A stretch of 64,000 bases of DNA from NCBI GenBank assembly GCA_963742925.1, contig CAVUNV010000005.1:437421-501420 (forward strand). Direction: 5' to 3'. A program made the translations under genes and the position numbers. Numbering within the stretch: position 1 is the stretch's first letter; every line of letters begins with the position of its first letter. This document shows positions 16,652 through 26,137 of the stretch, piece after piece. Below the pieces are notes generated by a model that was not told the DNA's origin, did no database searches, and saw nothing but the letters and a program-made list of their open reading frames with translations. Origin of the DNA: PALSA-612 sp963742925 (GTDB lineage Bacteria; Actinomycetota; Thermoleophilia; Gaiellales; Gaiellaceae).

Positions 16652-18370
16652 ATGTTCTTCCTCGGCTACGTGCGCAGCGAGCTCCTCCGTCGGCGCGCGC
16701 GCACGATCCTGACGGTGGTGGGGCTGGGGCTCGGCGTCGCGCTCGTCGTCGCGATCACGGCGATCTCCAACGGTCTCGACCATGCGCAGGCCTCGGCGCT
16801 CAACCCGCTGTCCGGCATCGGCACCGACCTCACCGTCACGCGTGCCGCGCAGACCGACACCGGCTTCGGGGGAGGGGCGTTCGGCGGCGGAGGCCCGGGC
16901 GGCGGAGGCGGCAGCCGGCAGATACTGGCCGCGAACAGCTCCGTGATCACCGACCTGTCCAAGCTCGGCAAGCCCGGGCAGCACTTCGTCCACGACTTCT
17001 TCCTGCCCGGCACTCAGCTCACGTTCCCCGCCAAGCAGGCGAAGCAGATCGCGAAGCTGAACGGTGTCGCGGCGGTGAGCACCGGGCTCGTCCTGATCGC
17101 CGAGCACCAGGAAGGCACGGTTCCCAAGATCGTCGCGACGCTCAAGGCCAGCGGCCAGACGTTCAACATCCAGCGGCGGATCACTCCGCCGACGGCCGCG
17201 GAGCAGGCGGCGATCCAGGCCTGCATCGCGAAGCTCCAGGCGTCGTCGGGCGGGAGCGCGGCTCCGGCGGGGCCGACCGGAGCGGGCGGGTTCGGGCAGG
17301 GCCGAGGCAGCGGCCAGGGAGGCGGCGGTTTCCGCAGCTTCGATCGGAGCGCGTTCGCGAAGTGCCTGCCTGCGCGGCTTCGGCAGTTCCGGACTCAGTT
17401 CACGACGCCGACGCGGACGCTCCGCCAGGTGCTGAGCCCGCCGCAGACGAACATCAAGACCCAGCCGTACACGATCGCGGGCGTCGACCTGTCCCATCCC
17501 GGCATCGGCCTGGTCACGCCGGCCCAGGTGACGAGGGGCCGCTACTTCTCGCGCATCGGCGGCCGCGAGGCGCTGGTGGCGCCGAGCTACGCGGCCAAGA
17601 ACGGGTTGAAGGTCGGCTCGACGCTCACGCTGAACGGCACGTCGTTCAAGGTGGTCGGCATCGTCCAGCCGCCGCTCGGCGGCCAGACGGCGGACGTCTA
17701 CCTCCCGCTCGCCCAGCTGCAGGTTCTCGCCGGCGAGAAGGGGCTCGCGAACGTCGCGCTGGTGCGGGCCACGTCGAGCTCCGCCGTCGGAGGCGTCCAG
17801 CAGGAGATCAGCCGCAATCTCCAGGGGTCGCAGGTGGCGAGCTCGAAGCAGGTGGCCGACAAGATCACCGGGTCGCTGGTCGACGCATCGAACCTGTCCA
17901 GCAAGCTCGGTTTCGTGCTCGCGATCGTCGTCGTCATCGCCGCCTTCCTGATCGCCGCGCTGCTGACGCTCACCTCGGTCGGCAAGCGTGTTCGTGAGCT
18001 CGGGACGCTGAAGGCGCTCGGCTGGACGCAACGGCTCGTCGTCAGGCAGGTCGTCGGCGAGTCGCTTGCGCAGGGCATCCTCGGCGGCGTGTTCGGAATC
18101 GCTCTCGGGATTGCGGCCGCCGCGGCGGTGGACGCCTTCGGACCGACGCTGACCGCGTCGTCGACGACCGGCGGCAGCGGCCTCTTCGGCCTCGGGGCCG
18201 CCGCGACGAGGACGGCGACCGCCCACATCTCGCTCGACGCGCCGCTGACCTTCTCCGTGATCCTGATCGGGTTCGCAGTCGCCCTGCTCGGCGGGCTGCT
18301 CGCGGGTACCGCCGGCGCTCTGCGCGCGGCTCGCCTGCGCCCGGCCGACGCGCTGAGGCACCTCGAGTGA
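16652..18370 (+). CDS. ABC transporter permease, FtsX/MacB type
   Basis: 572 residues. TM1 at about 19-40 (TILTVVGLGLGVALVVAITAI), then a large external MacB-PCD domain with a low-complexity Gly-rich loop (residues ~70-90 and ~205-235), then three helices at the C-terminus with the FtsX motif VGKRVRELGTLKALGWTQRLV before the last pair. Such permeases drive mechanotransmission or export of lipoproteins, peptides or drugs with the ATPase that follows. The stop overlaps the ATPase GTG (GTGA). Confidence 0.9.
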   Translation: MFFLGYVRSELLRRRARTILTVVGLGLGVALVVAITAISNGLDHAQASALNPLSGIGTDLTVTRAAQTDTGFGGGAFGGGGPGGGGGSRQILAANSSVITDLSKLGKPGQHFVHDFFLPGTQLTFPAKQAKQIAKLNGVAAVSTGLVLIAEHQEGTVPKIVATLKASGQTFNIQRRITPPTAAEQAAIQACIAKLQASSGGSAAPAGPTGAGGFGQGRGSGQGGGGFRSFDRSAFAKCLPARLRQFRTQFTTPTRTLRQVLSPPQTNIKTQPYTIAGVDLSHPGIGLVTPAQVTRGRYFSRIGGREALVAPSYAAKNGLKVGSTLTLNGTSFKVVGIVQPPLGGQTADVYLPLAQLQVLAGEKGLANVALVRATSSSAVGGVQQEISRNLQGSQVASSKQVADKITGSLVDASNLSSKLGFVLAIVVVIAAFLIAALLTLTSVGKRVRELGTLKALGWTQRLVVRQVVGESLAQGILGGVFGIALGIAAAAAVDAFGPTLTASSTTGGSGLFGLGAAATRTATAHISLDAPLTFSVILIGFAVALLGGLLAGTAGALRAARLRPADALRHLE

Positions 18371-19071
18371 CCGACGGAGAACGGCACCCTCTACGAGCTC
18401 AGCGGCGCCTCGCGCACGTTCCGTCGCGGCGATGCGACGATCGCGGCGGTCGACTCGGTCGACCTGACCATTCCGGCCGGCGGCTTCGTCGCGCTCGAGG
18501 GGCCGAGCGGGTCGGGGAAGACGACGCTGCTGCAGCTCCTCGGGGCGCTCGATCGCACGAACAGCGGCCAGGTCTACTTCGACGGACGCGACCTCGGCGC
18601 ACTCGGCGACAACGACCTCGCCGATCTGCGGCTGCGGACGTTCGGCTTCGTGTTCCAGCAGTTCAACCTGATCCCGACGCTGACCGCGCTGGAGAACGTC
18701 GAGGTCGGGGCTCGCACCGATGGGGGTGTCCGGGCTCGAGCTCAAACAGCGCTCGCTCGGCCGCGCTCGAGGAGGTCGGGCTCGCGGAGCGGGCGGACCA
18801 CCTGCCGAGCCAGCTCTCCGGCGGCGAGCAGCAACGGGTCGCGATCGCCCGCGCGCTCGTCAAGGGGCCGAAGGTGATCCTTGCGGACGAGCCGACCGGC
18901 AACCTCGACTCGAAGACCGGCACCGACATCATCGAGTTGCTCGCGGGGCTGGCGGCGAGGCACGGAACGACCGTGATCGTCGCGACGCACGACGCCGGGC
19001 TCGCCGCACGGGCTGATCCCCGCATCGCAATGCGCGACGGCCGCGTGCTCGCCCGAGCCGTGCCTGCCTGA
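18367..19071 (+). CDS. ABC transporter ATP-binding protein (LolD/MacB type); three apparent frameshifts
   Basis: The ATPase partner of the permease just upstream. Walker A GPSGSGKTT, Q-loop FVFQQFNLIPTLTALENVE, signature LSGGEQQRVAIARAL, Walker B VILADEPTGNLD and the H-loop THD are all present, but lie in different frames. The frame shifts near 18377, between VTDG and ENGTLYEL, again near 18707 after ENVEV, and near 18757 before ALEEVGLAERADHLP. With these corrected, the protein has the usual ~235 residues. So many breaks within one essential domain point to sequence error. Confidence 0.8.
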   Translation: MTDGERHPLRAQRRLAHVPSRRCDDRGGRLGRPDHSGRRLRRARGAERVGEDDAAAAPRGARSHEQRPGLLRRTRPRRTRRQRPRRSAAADVRLRVPAVQPDPDADRAGERRGRGSHRWGCPGSSSNSARSAALEEVGLAERADHLPSQLSGGEQQRVAIARALVKGPKVILADEPTGNLDSKTGTDIIELLAGLAARHGTTVIVATHDAGLAARADPRIAMRDGRVLARAVPA

Positions 19072-19104
19072 CGAGTCCGCGAAGACCCGCCGGCCTCTCT
19101 TTCG

Positions 19105-19482
19105 TTACTCGTTCGCCGTGAACAGCGGGCGCACGAACTCGTCGAACGTCTCCCGGTCGCAGCTCGCGACCACGGAAGGCGTCAGTGCGCGGACGGACGC
19201 GGTGCGCGGAATGTCCATCGCGAGCGCGACCTCGCCGAAGTAGTCACCGGGCCGGAGCACCCGGCGTGCGCCCATGCTCTCCTGGCTGACGACGAGCATT
19301 CCGGAGAGGACGACGTAGAAGCGCTCGCCCGGCTCACCTTCGACGACTGGTGCCTGGCCCGGCGCGACCTCCTCCCGGTTCATCCGCCCCGCGAGCTTCA
19401 TCAGCCGCTCGCCGGGCAACTCGGCGAGCAGGGAGCAGCGGTTCAGCTCGTGCTGCGTCGCGGGGATGTGGCGCGGGCTCAC
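19105..19482 (-). CDS. cyclic nucleotide-binding domain protein
   Basis: 125 residues forming a single cNMP-binding beta-barrel (CRP N-terminal fold): LAELPGERLMKLAGRMN, GEPGERFYVVLSGMLVV, and the phosphate-binding cassette PGDYFGEVALAMDIPRTASVRA with the GE..L and RTA signature that binds cyclic nucleotide. There is no DNA-binding domain, so it is a stand-alone sensor or regulatory subunit. The GTG at 19482 gives a complete domain. Divergent from the NUDIX gene over 18 bp. Confidence 0.8.
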   Translation of the reverse strand: MSPRHIPATQHELNRCSLLAELPGERLMKLAGRMNREEVAPGQAPVVEGEPGERFYVVLSGMLVVSQESMGARRVLRPGDYFGEVALAMDIPRTASVRALTPSVVASCDRETFDEFVRPLFTANE

Positions 19483-19500
19483 CCGCGTATTGTGCCCACC
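19483..19500. promoter_or_regulatory. 18-bp bidirectional promoter (cNMP protein / NUDIX)
   Basis: TATTGT at 19488-19493 lies 7 bases before the NUDIX ATG. On the opposite strand CACAAT (19494-19489) lies 6 bases before the GTG of the cNMP-binding protein. Both starts would be leaderless, and the two -10 elements overlap. Confidence 0.5.
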
Positions 19501-20019
19501 ATGGCCCGGGTGGACGGCTGGCAGTCCTGTCCTCGCTGCGCGACGGAGCTCGGGCACGACCACGAGCGCGTTGCCTGCCCGGCCTGCGGCTTCGTCGCGC
19601 ACTCCAACTCCGAGCCGACCGCCGGCGCGCTCGTCGTCGACGCCGAGGGCCGCCTGCTGCTGGTGCGGAGAGCCCGCGATCCGTACGGCGGCACGTGGGA
19701 TCTTCCCGGCGGCTTCCTCGAGGAGGCCGAGCATCCGCTCGACGCGCTGCGCCGCGAGCTGCTCGAGGAGACGGGCCTCGACGTCGAGCCGGGCGAGCTC
19801 GTCGGGATCTGGCTCGACCGCTACGGCGACGGGCCCGACGCGCCGACGACGCTGAACCTCTACTGGACGGCGCGCGTCACGGGCGGCGAGCCGACGGCGG
19901 GTGACGACGCGGCCGAGCTCCGCTGGTTCTCGCCGGACGAGCTACCGCCCGACCACGAGATCGGCTTCCCGAACGTGCGCGAGGTGCTGCGTGTCTGGCG
20001 CGGGCGGGCGGCCGGCTAA
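19501..20019 (+). CDS. NUDIX hydrolase with N-terminal zinc ribbon
   Basis: 172 residues. A Zn-ribbon (CPRC...CPAC, residues ~10-31) precedes the NUDIX domain, as in NudC-like NADH pyrophosphatases and related ADP-sugar hydrolases. The NUDIX box is complete: GGFLEEAEHPLDALRRELLEETGL (GX5EX7REUXEEXGU). The protein hydrolyses a nucleoside diphosphate linked to some moiety; the substrate is open. The stop converges on thioredoxin with a 4-base overlap. Confidence 0.9.
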   Translation: MARVDGWQSCPRCATELGHDHERVACPACGFVAHSNSEPTAGALVVDAEGRLLLVRRARDPYGGTWDLPGGFLEEAEHPLDALRRELLEETGLDVEPGELVGIWLDRYGDGPDAPTTLNLYWTARVTGGEPTAGDDAAELRWFSPDELPPDHEIGFPNVREVLRVWRGRAAG

Positions 20020-20339
20020 GCCGGGACGCCGATACCCAGCGCGCGCTCGATGGCGCCCTTCGGCTGGGCGCCGATCACCGCTGCGGACGGCTCGCCGTCC
20101 TTGAACAGGATCACGGTCGGGATCGACATGACCCCGTAGCGCTGCGCGAGCTCCTGCTCGTCGTCGATGTTCACCTTGACGAGCTTGAGCTCGCCCGGGT
20201 GCTCCTCGACGATCTTGTCGAGCACGGGCGCGACGGCGTGGCACGGGCCGCACCACTCGGCCCAGAAGTCGACCAGCACTGCCGTCCCGCTCTGGAGGAC
20301 TTCCGCGTCGAAGGTTGCTCCGGTTACTGCGTCTGACAT
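20016..20339 (-). CDS. trxA: thioredoxin
   Basis: 107 residues, the canonical size, with the redox motif WCGPC (Cys30 and Cys33), VNIDDEQELAQRYGVMSIPTVILF and the cis-Pro in SIPT. It is the cytoplasmic disulfide reductase and could recycle the peroxiredoxin encoded 9 kb away, which is inference. The ATG at 20339 is fixed by an AAAGGAA ribosome binding site; upstream in-frame codons are not conserved. Divergent from ileS. Confidence 0.95.
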   Translation of the reverse strand: MSDAVTGATFDAEVLQSGTAVLVDFWAEWCGPCHAVAPVLDKIVEEHPGELKLVKVNIDDEQELAQRYGVMSIPTVILFKDGEPSAAVIGAQPKGAIERALGIGVPA

Positions 20340-20405
20340 GTGTTCCTTTCGGTTTCCGGTGTTCAGGAGGGTAAACGGCCGGCCGGGCGTGGGTGTTCCC
20401 GTGCC

Positions 20406-20411
20406 TAGAAT
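20406..20411 (+). promoter_or_regulatory. -10 element of ileS (leaderless)
   Basis: TAGAAT followed by exactly 7 bases and the ileS ATG, with no ribosome binding site. Confidence 0.55.
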
Positions 20412-20418
20412 CGCACGG

Positions 20419-23400
20419 ATGTTCACGCCGCTTCCGGACAAGCCGGATCATCCCGCGCTCGAGCTCGAGATCCTCGAGCTCTGGGAGCGCGAGGGCACGT
20501 TCGGGAAGCTGCGGGAGCAGATCCGCGGCGGGCCGAAGTGGAGCTTCATCGACGGGCCGGTGACGGCGAACAAGAAGCTGCCGGTCCACACCGCCTGGGG
20601 GCGCACGCTCAAGGACGTCTTCCAGCGCTACAAGGCGATGCGCGGGTTCGACCAGCGCTTCCAGAACGGCTTCGACTGCCAGGGCCTGTGGATCGAGGTC
20701 GGGGTCGAGAAGTCGCTCGGCCTGAACTCGAAGCGCGAGATCGAGGAGTACGGCCTCGACAAGTTCACCCGCGAGTGCCGCGACGTCGTCGTGCACTACA
20801 TCGGCGAGCTGACGCGGGGCTCGATCCGTCTCGGCCAGTGGATGGACTGGGGCAACGACTACGCGACCTTCTCGGACACGAACATCGAGTACATCTGGCG
20901 CTTCCTCAAGCTCGTGCACGAGCGGGGCTGGCTCTACCTCGGCCACCGCTCGACCGACTGGTGCCCGCGCTGCGGGACGTCGCTCTCCCAGCACGAGCTC
21001 TCCCAGACGGGCGTCTACCAGGAGCGCGCCGACCCCTCGCTGTTCGTGCGCTTCCCGCTCGTCGAGCGGCACGGCGAGTCGCTGGTCGTCTGGACGACGA
21101 CGCCGTGGACGCTGCCCGCGAACGTGGCCGCGGCGGTCTCACCCGATGCGGAGTACGGCCTCACCGAGAACGGCAACTGGGTCGCGGTCGAGCGGTATCC
21201 GGACGAGCACTTCCAGCAGCGGGTGCGCGGCCGGGAGCTGGTCGGCCTCCACTACCAGGGGCCGTTCGACACGCTCGGGCCCGGCAGCAAGGTCGATCAC
21301 CGCGTCATCCCCTGGGACGACGTCACCCTCGACCAGGGCACCGGCATCGTCCACATCGCTCCCGGATGCGGCGGCGAGGACTTCGAGCTCTCGCACGACC
21401 ACGAACTGCCCGTGCTGATGCCCGTGGACGAGGCCGGCCGCTTCTACGACACCTACGGCTGGCTGCACGGGCTCTCGACGCTCGAGGCGGCCGACCAGAT
21501 CGTCGGCGACCTGAAGGAGCGCGGCCTGCTCGTCGAGGCCGGCCTCTACGAGCACGCCTATCCGCACTGCTGGCGCTGCGACACGCCGCTCATCTTCCGC
21601 ATCGCCGACGACTGGCTGATCTCCGTCGACGAGGTTCGCCCGCAGCTCCTGGAGGCGAACGCGACCGTCGAGTGGACGCCGGGCTACTTCGGCAAGCGCA
21701 TGGACGACTGGCTCCGCAACATGGGCGACTGGAACATCTCGCGGCGCCGGTACTTCGGCCTGCCGCTGCCGATCTATCCCTGCACCTGCGGGCACGTGAA
21801 CGTGGTCGGGTCGAAGGCCGAGCTGGCCGCGCGCGCCGTCCGTGGCCTCGACCAGCTCGAGGAGCTTCACCGCCCCTGGGTCGACGAGGTCGTGATCACG
21901 TGCGAGCAGTGCGGGGAGGAAGTGCGGCGGATCCCCGAGGTTGGCGACGTCTGGCTCGATGCGGGCATCGTCCCGTTCTCGACGCTCGGCTGGCAGAGCC
22001 CCGAGTGGGTCGACGGCGGCTACGCGACCGGCGCCTCGGCCGGCGTCTCCGGCGCCGATCTCCCCGACCACGCCTACTGGGAGCAGTGGTTCCCGGCGGA
22101 CTGGGTCACGGAGATGCGCGAGCAGATCAGGCTCTGGTTCTACTCGCAGCTCTTCATGTCGGTCGCCCTCGTCGGCGTGTCGCCGTTCAGGAGCGTGCTC
22201 GGCTACGAGAAGATGCTCGACGAGCACGGCCGCGAGATGCACGGCTCGTGGGGAAACATGATCGACGCCGAGGAGGCGTTCGACCGCATGGGCGCCGACG
22301 TGATGCGCTGGCAGTACTGCCAGCAGCCGCCCGACCGCAACCTGCTGTTCGGCTACGGGCCGGCGCACGAGATCAAGGGGCGGCTGCTCAAGGTCTGGAA
22401 CTCGGTGAGGTTCTTCGTCGGCCTCGCCAACGCGGAGGGCTTCCGGCCGTCGTATGGCGAGCAGCCTCGCGGCGAGCACTCCCTCGACCGGTGGCTCGCC
22501 GCCCGCACGGGCCGGCTCGTCGCCGACGCGACGCAGGCGTACGAGCAGTTCCTCACGCACCGCGTGGTCGACGCCTTCGAGGAGTACGTCGAGGATCTGT
22601 CCAACTGGTACATCCGTCGGTCGCGCCGGCGCTTCTGGGAAGGCGACGAGGCGGCGCTCGCGACGCTCTGGCTCTCGCTCGTCGAGTCCGTGCGCCTGAT
22701 CGCGCCGGTGGCGCCGTTTCTCGCCGAGCACCTGTGGCAGAACCTCGTCCGCGGCGTCGTGCGAGGGCGCACCCGAGTCGGTGTTCCACGCCGGCTGGCC
22801 CGAGGCGGGACCGATCGACGAGGCGCTGCTGGCCGAGGTCGCCGAGTCGCGGCGGATCGTCGAGCTCGGACACCAGGCGCGTGGCGAGGTCGAGGGCCTG
22901 ACGCTCCGGCAGCCGCTGCGGAGCATGTTCGTCCGTGGCGCGACACTCGCGCACTCCCACGTCGACGAGATCGCCGACGAGCTGAACGTCAAGCAGGTCC
23001 TCTTCGACGAGGGCCCGGTGGCGCGCGTGCAGCTGAAGCCGAACCTGCCCGTGCTCGGTCCGCGGCTCGGGCCGAAGCTCCGCGACGTGAAGGCGGCACT
23101 CGAGGCCGGCGACTACGAGGATCTGGGCGACGGCCGCGTGCGGGCTGCGGGCGAGGAGCTGGGGCCGGACGACGTGATCCGTGGAGAGCGCCTCTCCGTC
23201 GAGGGCTTCGCAATGGCCGACGACGACGTGATCTCGGTCGCGCTCTCGACGGAGCTCGACGAGGAGCTCGTACGCGAGAAGCGCGTCCGCGATCTGATCC
23301 GCCGGGTGAACCAGATGCGCAAGGACGCCGGGCTCGAGATCACGGATCGCATCGTCCTCACGGTGCCGACCGCGGACGAGGATCTCGTCTCAGCTCACGC

Positions 23401-23476
23401 CGACTGGATCAAGCGGGAGACGCTGGCAGTCGAGATCCGGGTCGACGGCGCCGAGCTCCAGATCGAGAAAGCCTGA
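20419..23476 (+). CDS. ileS: isoleucine-tRNA ligase (one apparent frameshift)
   Basis: Class I aminoacyl-tRNA synthetase charging tRNA-Ile. From the ATG at 20419: N-terminal LELEILELWEREGTF, Rossmann domain with HTAWGRTLKDVFQRYKAMRG in place of HIGH, the editing domain (VVWTTTPWTLPANVAAAV ... GTGIVHIAPGCGGEDF), then EMHGSWGN at the KMSKS position, the anticodon-binding domain, and a C-terminal IleRS extension (LRQPLRSMFVRG ... AELQIEKA). The frame shifts near 22760. One surplus base (locus length leaves remainder 1) separates WQNLVRG from EGAPESVFHAGWP. Without correction the frame runs into the next gene. Both signature motifs deviate from the textbook forms, as in a divergent IleRS clade. 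Confidence 0.9.
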
Positions 23477-24588
23477 ACGCTCTTCGCGACCTGTTCCTGC
23501 TCGACCCCGAGGTCGTGTTCCTCAATCACGGCTCGTTCGGCGCCTGCCCGCGGCCGGTGTTCGAGACCTACCAGCACTGGCAGCGCGAGCTCGAGCGGCA
23601 GCCGGTCGAGTTCCTGGCGCGACGGTACGAGGATCTGATCGAGGACGCGAAGGCGCGGCTCGCCACGTATGTCGGCGCGCGGCCGGACGACCTCGTCTTC
23701 TGCCCGAACGCGACGTCTGGAATGAACGTCGTGGCGCGCTCCCTCCCCCTGGGGCCGGGTGACGAGGTCCTGGTCACGAGCCAGGAGTACGGGGCGGTCG
23801 ACCTCCTCTGGCGGCAGGTGTGCGAGCGGACGGGTGCCACCTTCGTGCGGCCCGCGCTCGTGCCCGGGCCGGCGATCGTCGACGAGCTGTGGAGCGCGGT
23901 CACGGCCCGGACCCGGGCGATCTCGGTCAGTCACGTCACCTCGGCGACGGCGCTCGTGCTGCCCGTCGCGGAGATCTGCCGGCGGGCGCGGGAGGAAGGG
24001 ATCCTGAGCGTCCTCGACGGCGCGCATGGGCCGGGTCAGGTCGATCTGAACCTGGATGCGCTCGGTGCGGACTTCTACGCTGCGAACTGCCACAAGTGGC
24101 TCTGCGCACCGAAGGGCTCGGGGTTCCTCTGGGCCCGGCACGAGCACCAGGCGACGATCACGCCGCAGGTGATCGGCTGGGGAGAGGCGGAGGCCTCGTT
24201 CGCGGCGCGGCATCGCTGGCAGGGAACGCGGGATCCTGCCGCCTACCTCGCCGTCCCTGCGGCGATCGACTTCCTCGCAGGCCACGACTGGGAGACGGTG
24301 CGCCGCCGCTGCCACGCCCTGGCCTGCGACGCGCGTTCGCGACTCGCGGAGCTGACGGGCCTCGAGCCGATCTCGCCGGACGAGAGCTGGCTCGGCCAGA
24401 TGGTCGCCGCCCGGCTCCCCGACTGTGACTCCGAGGAGCTGAAGCGACGTCTGTACGACGTGCACCGGGTCGAGGCCCCGGTCTTCCGCGTCGAGGAGCG
24501 ACCGGTCGTCCGTGCGTCGTTCCAGGGCTACAACGACGAGTCGGATCTCGACGCGCTCGTCGACGCGTTGCGCGCCGAGCTGTTCTAG
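23473..24588 (+). CDS. class V aminotransferase, isopenicillin-N epimerase-like
   Basis: About 371 residues, PLP-dependent. Hallmarks: FLNHGSFGACPRPV at the N-terminus, SVSHVTSATALVLPV, DGAHGPGQVDL (Asp of the cofactor pocket), and the PLP lysine in NCHKWLCAPKGSGFLW. The group includes cysteine desulfurase-like lyases and epimerases; the substrate is not predictable. The start is odd. The conserved N-terminus begins at a CTG (23473) that overlaps the ileS stop (CTGA), and no ATG, GTG or TTG precedes the motif in frame except a GTG at 23515 that would remove it. Confidence 0.85.
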   Translation: MNALRDLFLLDPEVVFLNHGSFGACPRPVFETYQHWQRELERQPVEFLARRYEDLIEDAKARLATYVGARPDDLVFCPNATSGMNVVARSLPLGPGDEVLVTSQEYGAVDLLWRQVCERTGATFVRPALVPGPAIVDELWSAVTARTRAISVSHVTSATALVLPVAEICRRAREEGILSVLDGAHGPGQVDLNLDALGADFYAANCHKWLCAPKGSGFLWARHEHQATITPQVIGWGEAEASFAARHRWQGTRDPAAYLAVPAAIDFLAGHDWETVRRRCHALACDARSRLAELTGLEPISPDESWLGQMVAARLPDCDSEELKRRLYDVHRVEAPVFRVEERPVVRASFQGYNDESDLDALVDALRAELF

Positions 24589-24601
24589 CCGGTTCCGCGG
24601 C

Positions 24602-24607
24602 TAGGCT
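24602..24607 (+). promoter_or_regulatory. -10 element of the DUF1003 gene
   Basis: TAGGCT, 7 bases, then ATG at 24615: the same leaderless layout as ileS. Confidence 0.5.
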
Positions 24608-24614
24608 CGCGGCG

Positions 24615-25155
24615 ATGGTCGAGCAGTTGAAGGCCGCGCCCGGAGCGGTTGCTTCAGGCACCCGAGATACGCCCTTCGCTTCCTGCTGCCGCACCGGCAC
24701 CTCGGCTCGACCTTCGGCGACGACTGGTTCGGCCAGTTCGCCGAGCGGCTCGCCCGCCTCTTCGGCACGCCCAAGTACATCTTCGGCCAGACCGTCGTCG
24801 TGATCTTCTGGATCCTCTTCAACGCCTACTCGATCTTCGTCCACTTCGATCCGTACCCGTTCATCCTGCTCAACCTCGCGTTCTCGACGCAGGCTGCGTA
24901 TGCGGCGCCGCTGATCCTGCTCGCGCAGACGCGGCAGGCGGAGCGCGACAAGGTGCTGGCCGGAGGCCGACGCGGAACATCGCGAGGCGATCGCCAACGC
25001 GAGCATCGAGCGGCAGACAGATCGCGGAGAGGCAGAACGAGCAGATCCAGAAGCTGCTCGAGCAGAACACGGAGCTGACGGCGGAGACGAAGAAGCTCGC
25101 CGAGAACATCGACACGCTCACGGCCGAGCTCCACAAGCACATCTGCCAGAGCTAG
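24615..25155 (+). CDS. DUF1003 membrane protein (several apparent frameshifts)
   Basis: The conserved DUF1003 core is clear: FGQTVVVIFWILFNAYSIF, then FDPYPFILLNLAFSTQAAYAAPLILLAQTRQAERDK, two membrane helices with the family's FDPYPF...LNL signature. A C-terminal coiled coil follows (QIAERQNEQIQKLLEQNTELTAETKKLAENI). Function unknown for the family. The frame changes near 24656, near 24962 (one extra G before EADAEHREAIANASIERQ) and near 25018 (one extra A). The N-terminal 15 residues are uncertain. The stop overlaps the convergent hydrolase stop. Confidence 0.75.
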
Positions 25156-26042
25156 GTCGAAGCCTCCACGCGCGTCAGGAAGTCGTCGAGCACCTCGATG
25201 TAGCGCTCCGGCTCCTCGGCGAACTGCATGTGCGAGCTTTCCTCGAAGACAACCCATTCGGACCCCGGGATGCCGCGGTGGACGATCTCGGCCTGCCTCG
25301 GCGTGCATTCGTCGTGGCGTCCCGACGTGACGAGCGTCGGCACGTCGATCTCTCCGAGGCGGCCGGTGATGTCCCAGTCCTTGAAGGTCCCGGTGATCAC
25401 GAACTCGTTCGGGCCCTGCATGTACAGGTAGACGTCCGGGTTCTCTTCCATCTGCGTGAAGCTACGGAGCACGCCGCCGGGCCAGGGGTCGAGCCTGCAG
25501 ACGTGCCGCTTGTAGAACTCCTGTGTGGCAGCCTGGTACTCGGGCGAGTCGGTCGTCCCCGCGGCTTCGTGCTCGTCGAGCGCGCGCCGAACGTCGTCGG
25601 GAAGCTCGGAGCGCAGCCGGTTCGCCTCCTCTGCCCAGATCGGGATGCTCGCCGGTGAGGAGCTGAGCACGAGGCTCGCGAGGCCGTCCGGGTTCGTGAG
25701 CGCGTACTCCATCGCCAGCATGCCGCCCCAGGACGATCCGAAGATGTGCGTCCGGCCGAGCCCAAGCGCGTCGCGGACCGCTCCGACCTCGTCGACGAAC
25801 GTCTCGACGTTCCAGAGCGACTCGTCGGTCCTGCTCGAGTTCCCGCAGCCGAGCTGGTCGTAGAAGATCGCGCGACGCCCGGTCTCGGCCACCCGCTCGA
25901 GCGACTCGAGGTAGTCGTGGCAGGCGCCGGGGCCGCCGTGCAGGCAGAGCAGCGGTAGCTTGCCCGGTTCCTCACCGTCGCCGACGATGCGGTACCAGGT
26001 CTCGTGGCCGCGGAACTGGATCGTGCCTTCGGTGGTGTTCAT
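25152..26042 (-). CDS. proline iminopeptidase-like alpha/beta hydrolase (peptidase S33)
   Basis: 296 residues, complete. HGGPG (residues ~36-40) is the oxyanion-hole motif of proline iminopeptidases, GSSWGG holds the nucleophilic Ser, then Asp in GRHDECTP and His in ESSHMQFAEEPE. The closest type is the tricorn-interacting factor F1/amino-acid amidase group, which cleaves N-terminal residues from short peptides. Cytoplasmic: no signal peptide. A TAGAAC box lies just before the ATG. Confidence 0.88.
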   Translation of the reverse strand: MNTTEGTIQFRGHETWYRIVGDGEEPGKLPLLCLHGGPGACHDYLESLERVAETGRRAIFYDQLGCGNSSRTDESLWNVETFVDEVGAVRDALGLGRTHIFGSSWGGMLAMEYALTNPDGLASLVLSSSPASIPIWAEEANRLRSELPDDVRRALDEHEAAGTTDSPEYQAATQEFYKRHVCRLDPWPGGVLRSFTQMEENPDVYLYMQGPNEFVITGTFKDWDITGRLGEIDVPTLVTSGRHDECTPRQAEIVHRGIPGSEWVVFEESSHMQFAEEPERYIEVLDDFLTRVEAST

Positions 26043-26137
26043 GGCTGTGTTCTAGCAAGCTCTCGCCGACCGCACCGTCCTCGTGGACAGGTCCGAGGGC
26101 CTGTCCCTCCGACATGGCCAGAGGGGACGCGGCCGAG

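Noticed and set aside
20167..24588. A single open frame joining IleRS to the class V aminotransferase (fusion enzyme)
   Set aside because: Between 22760 and 23473 this frame shows no conserved sequence, while the true IleRS C-terminus lies in another frame up to a stop at 23476. The fusion arises from one surplus base.
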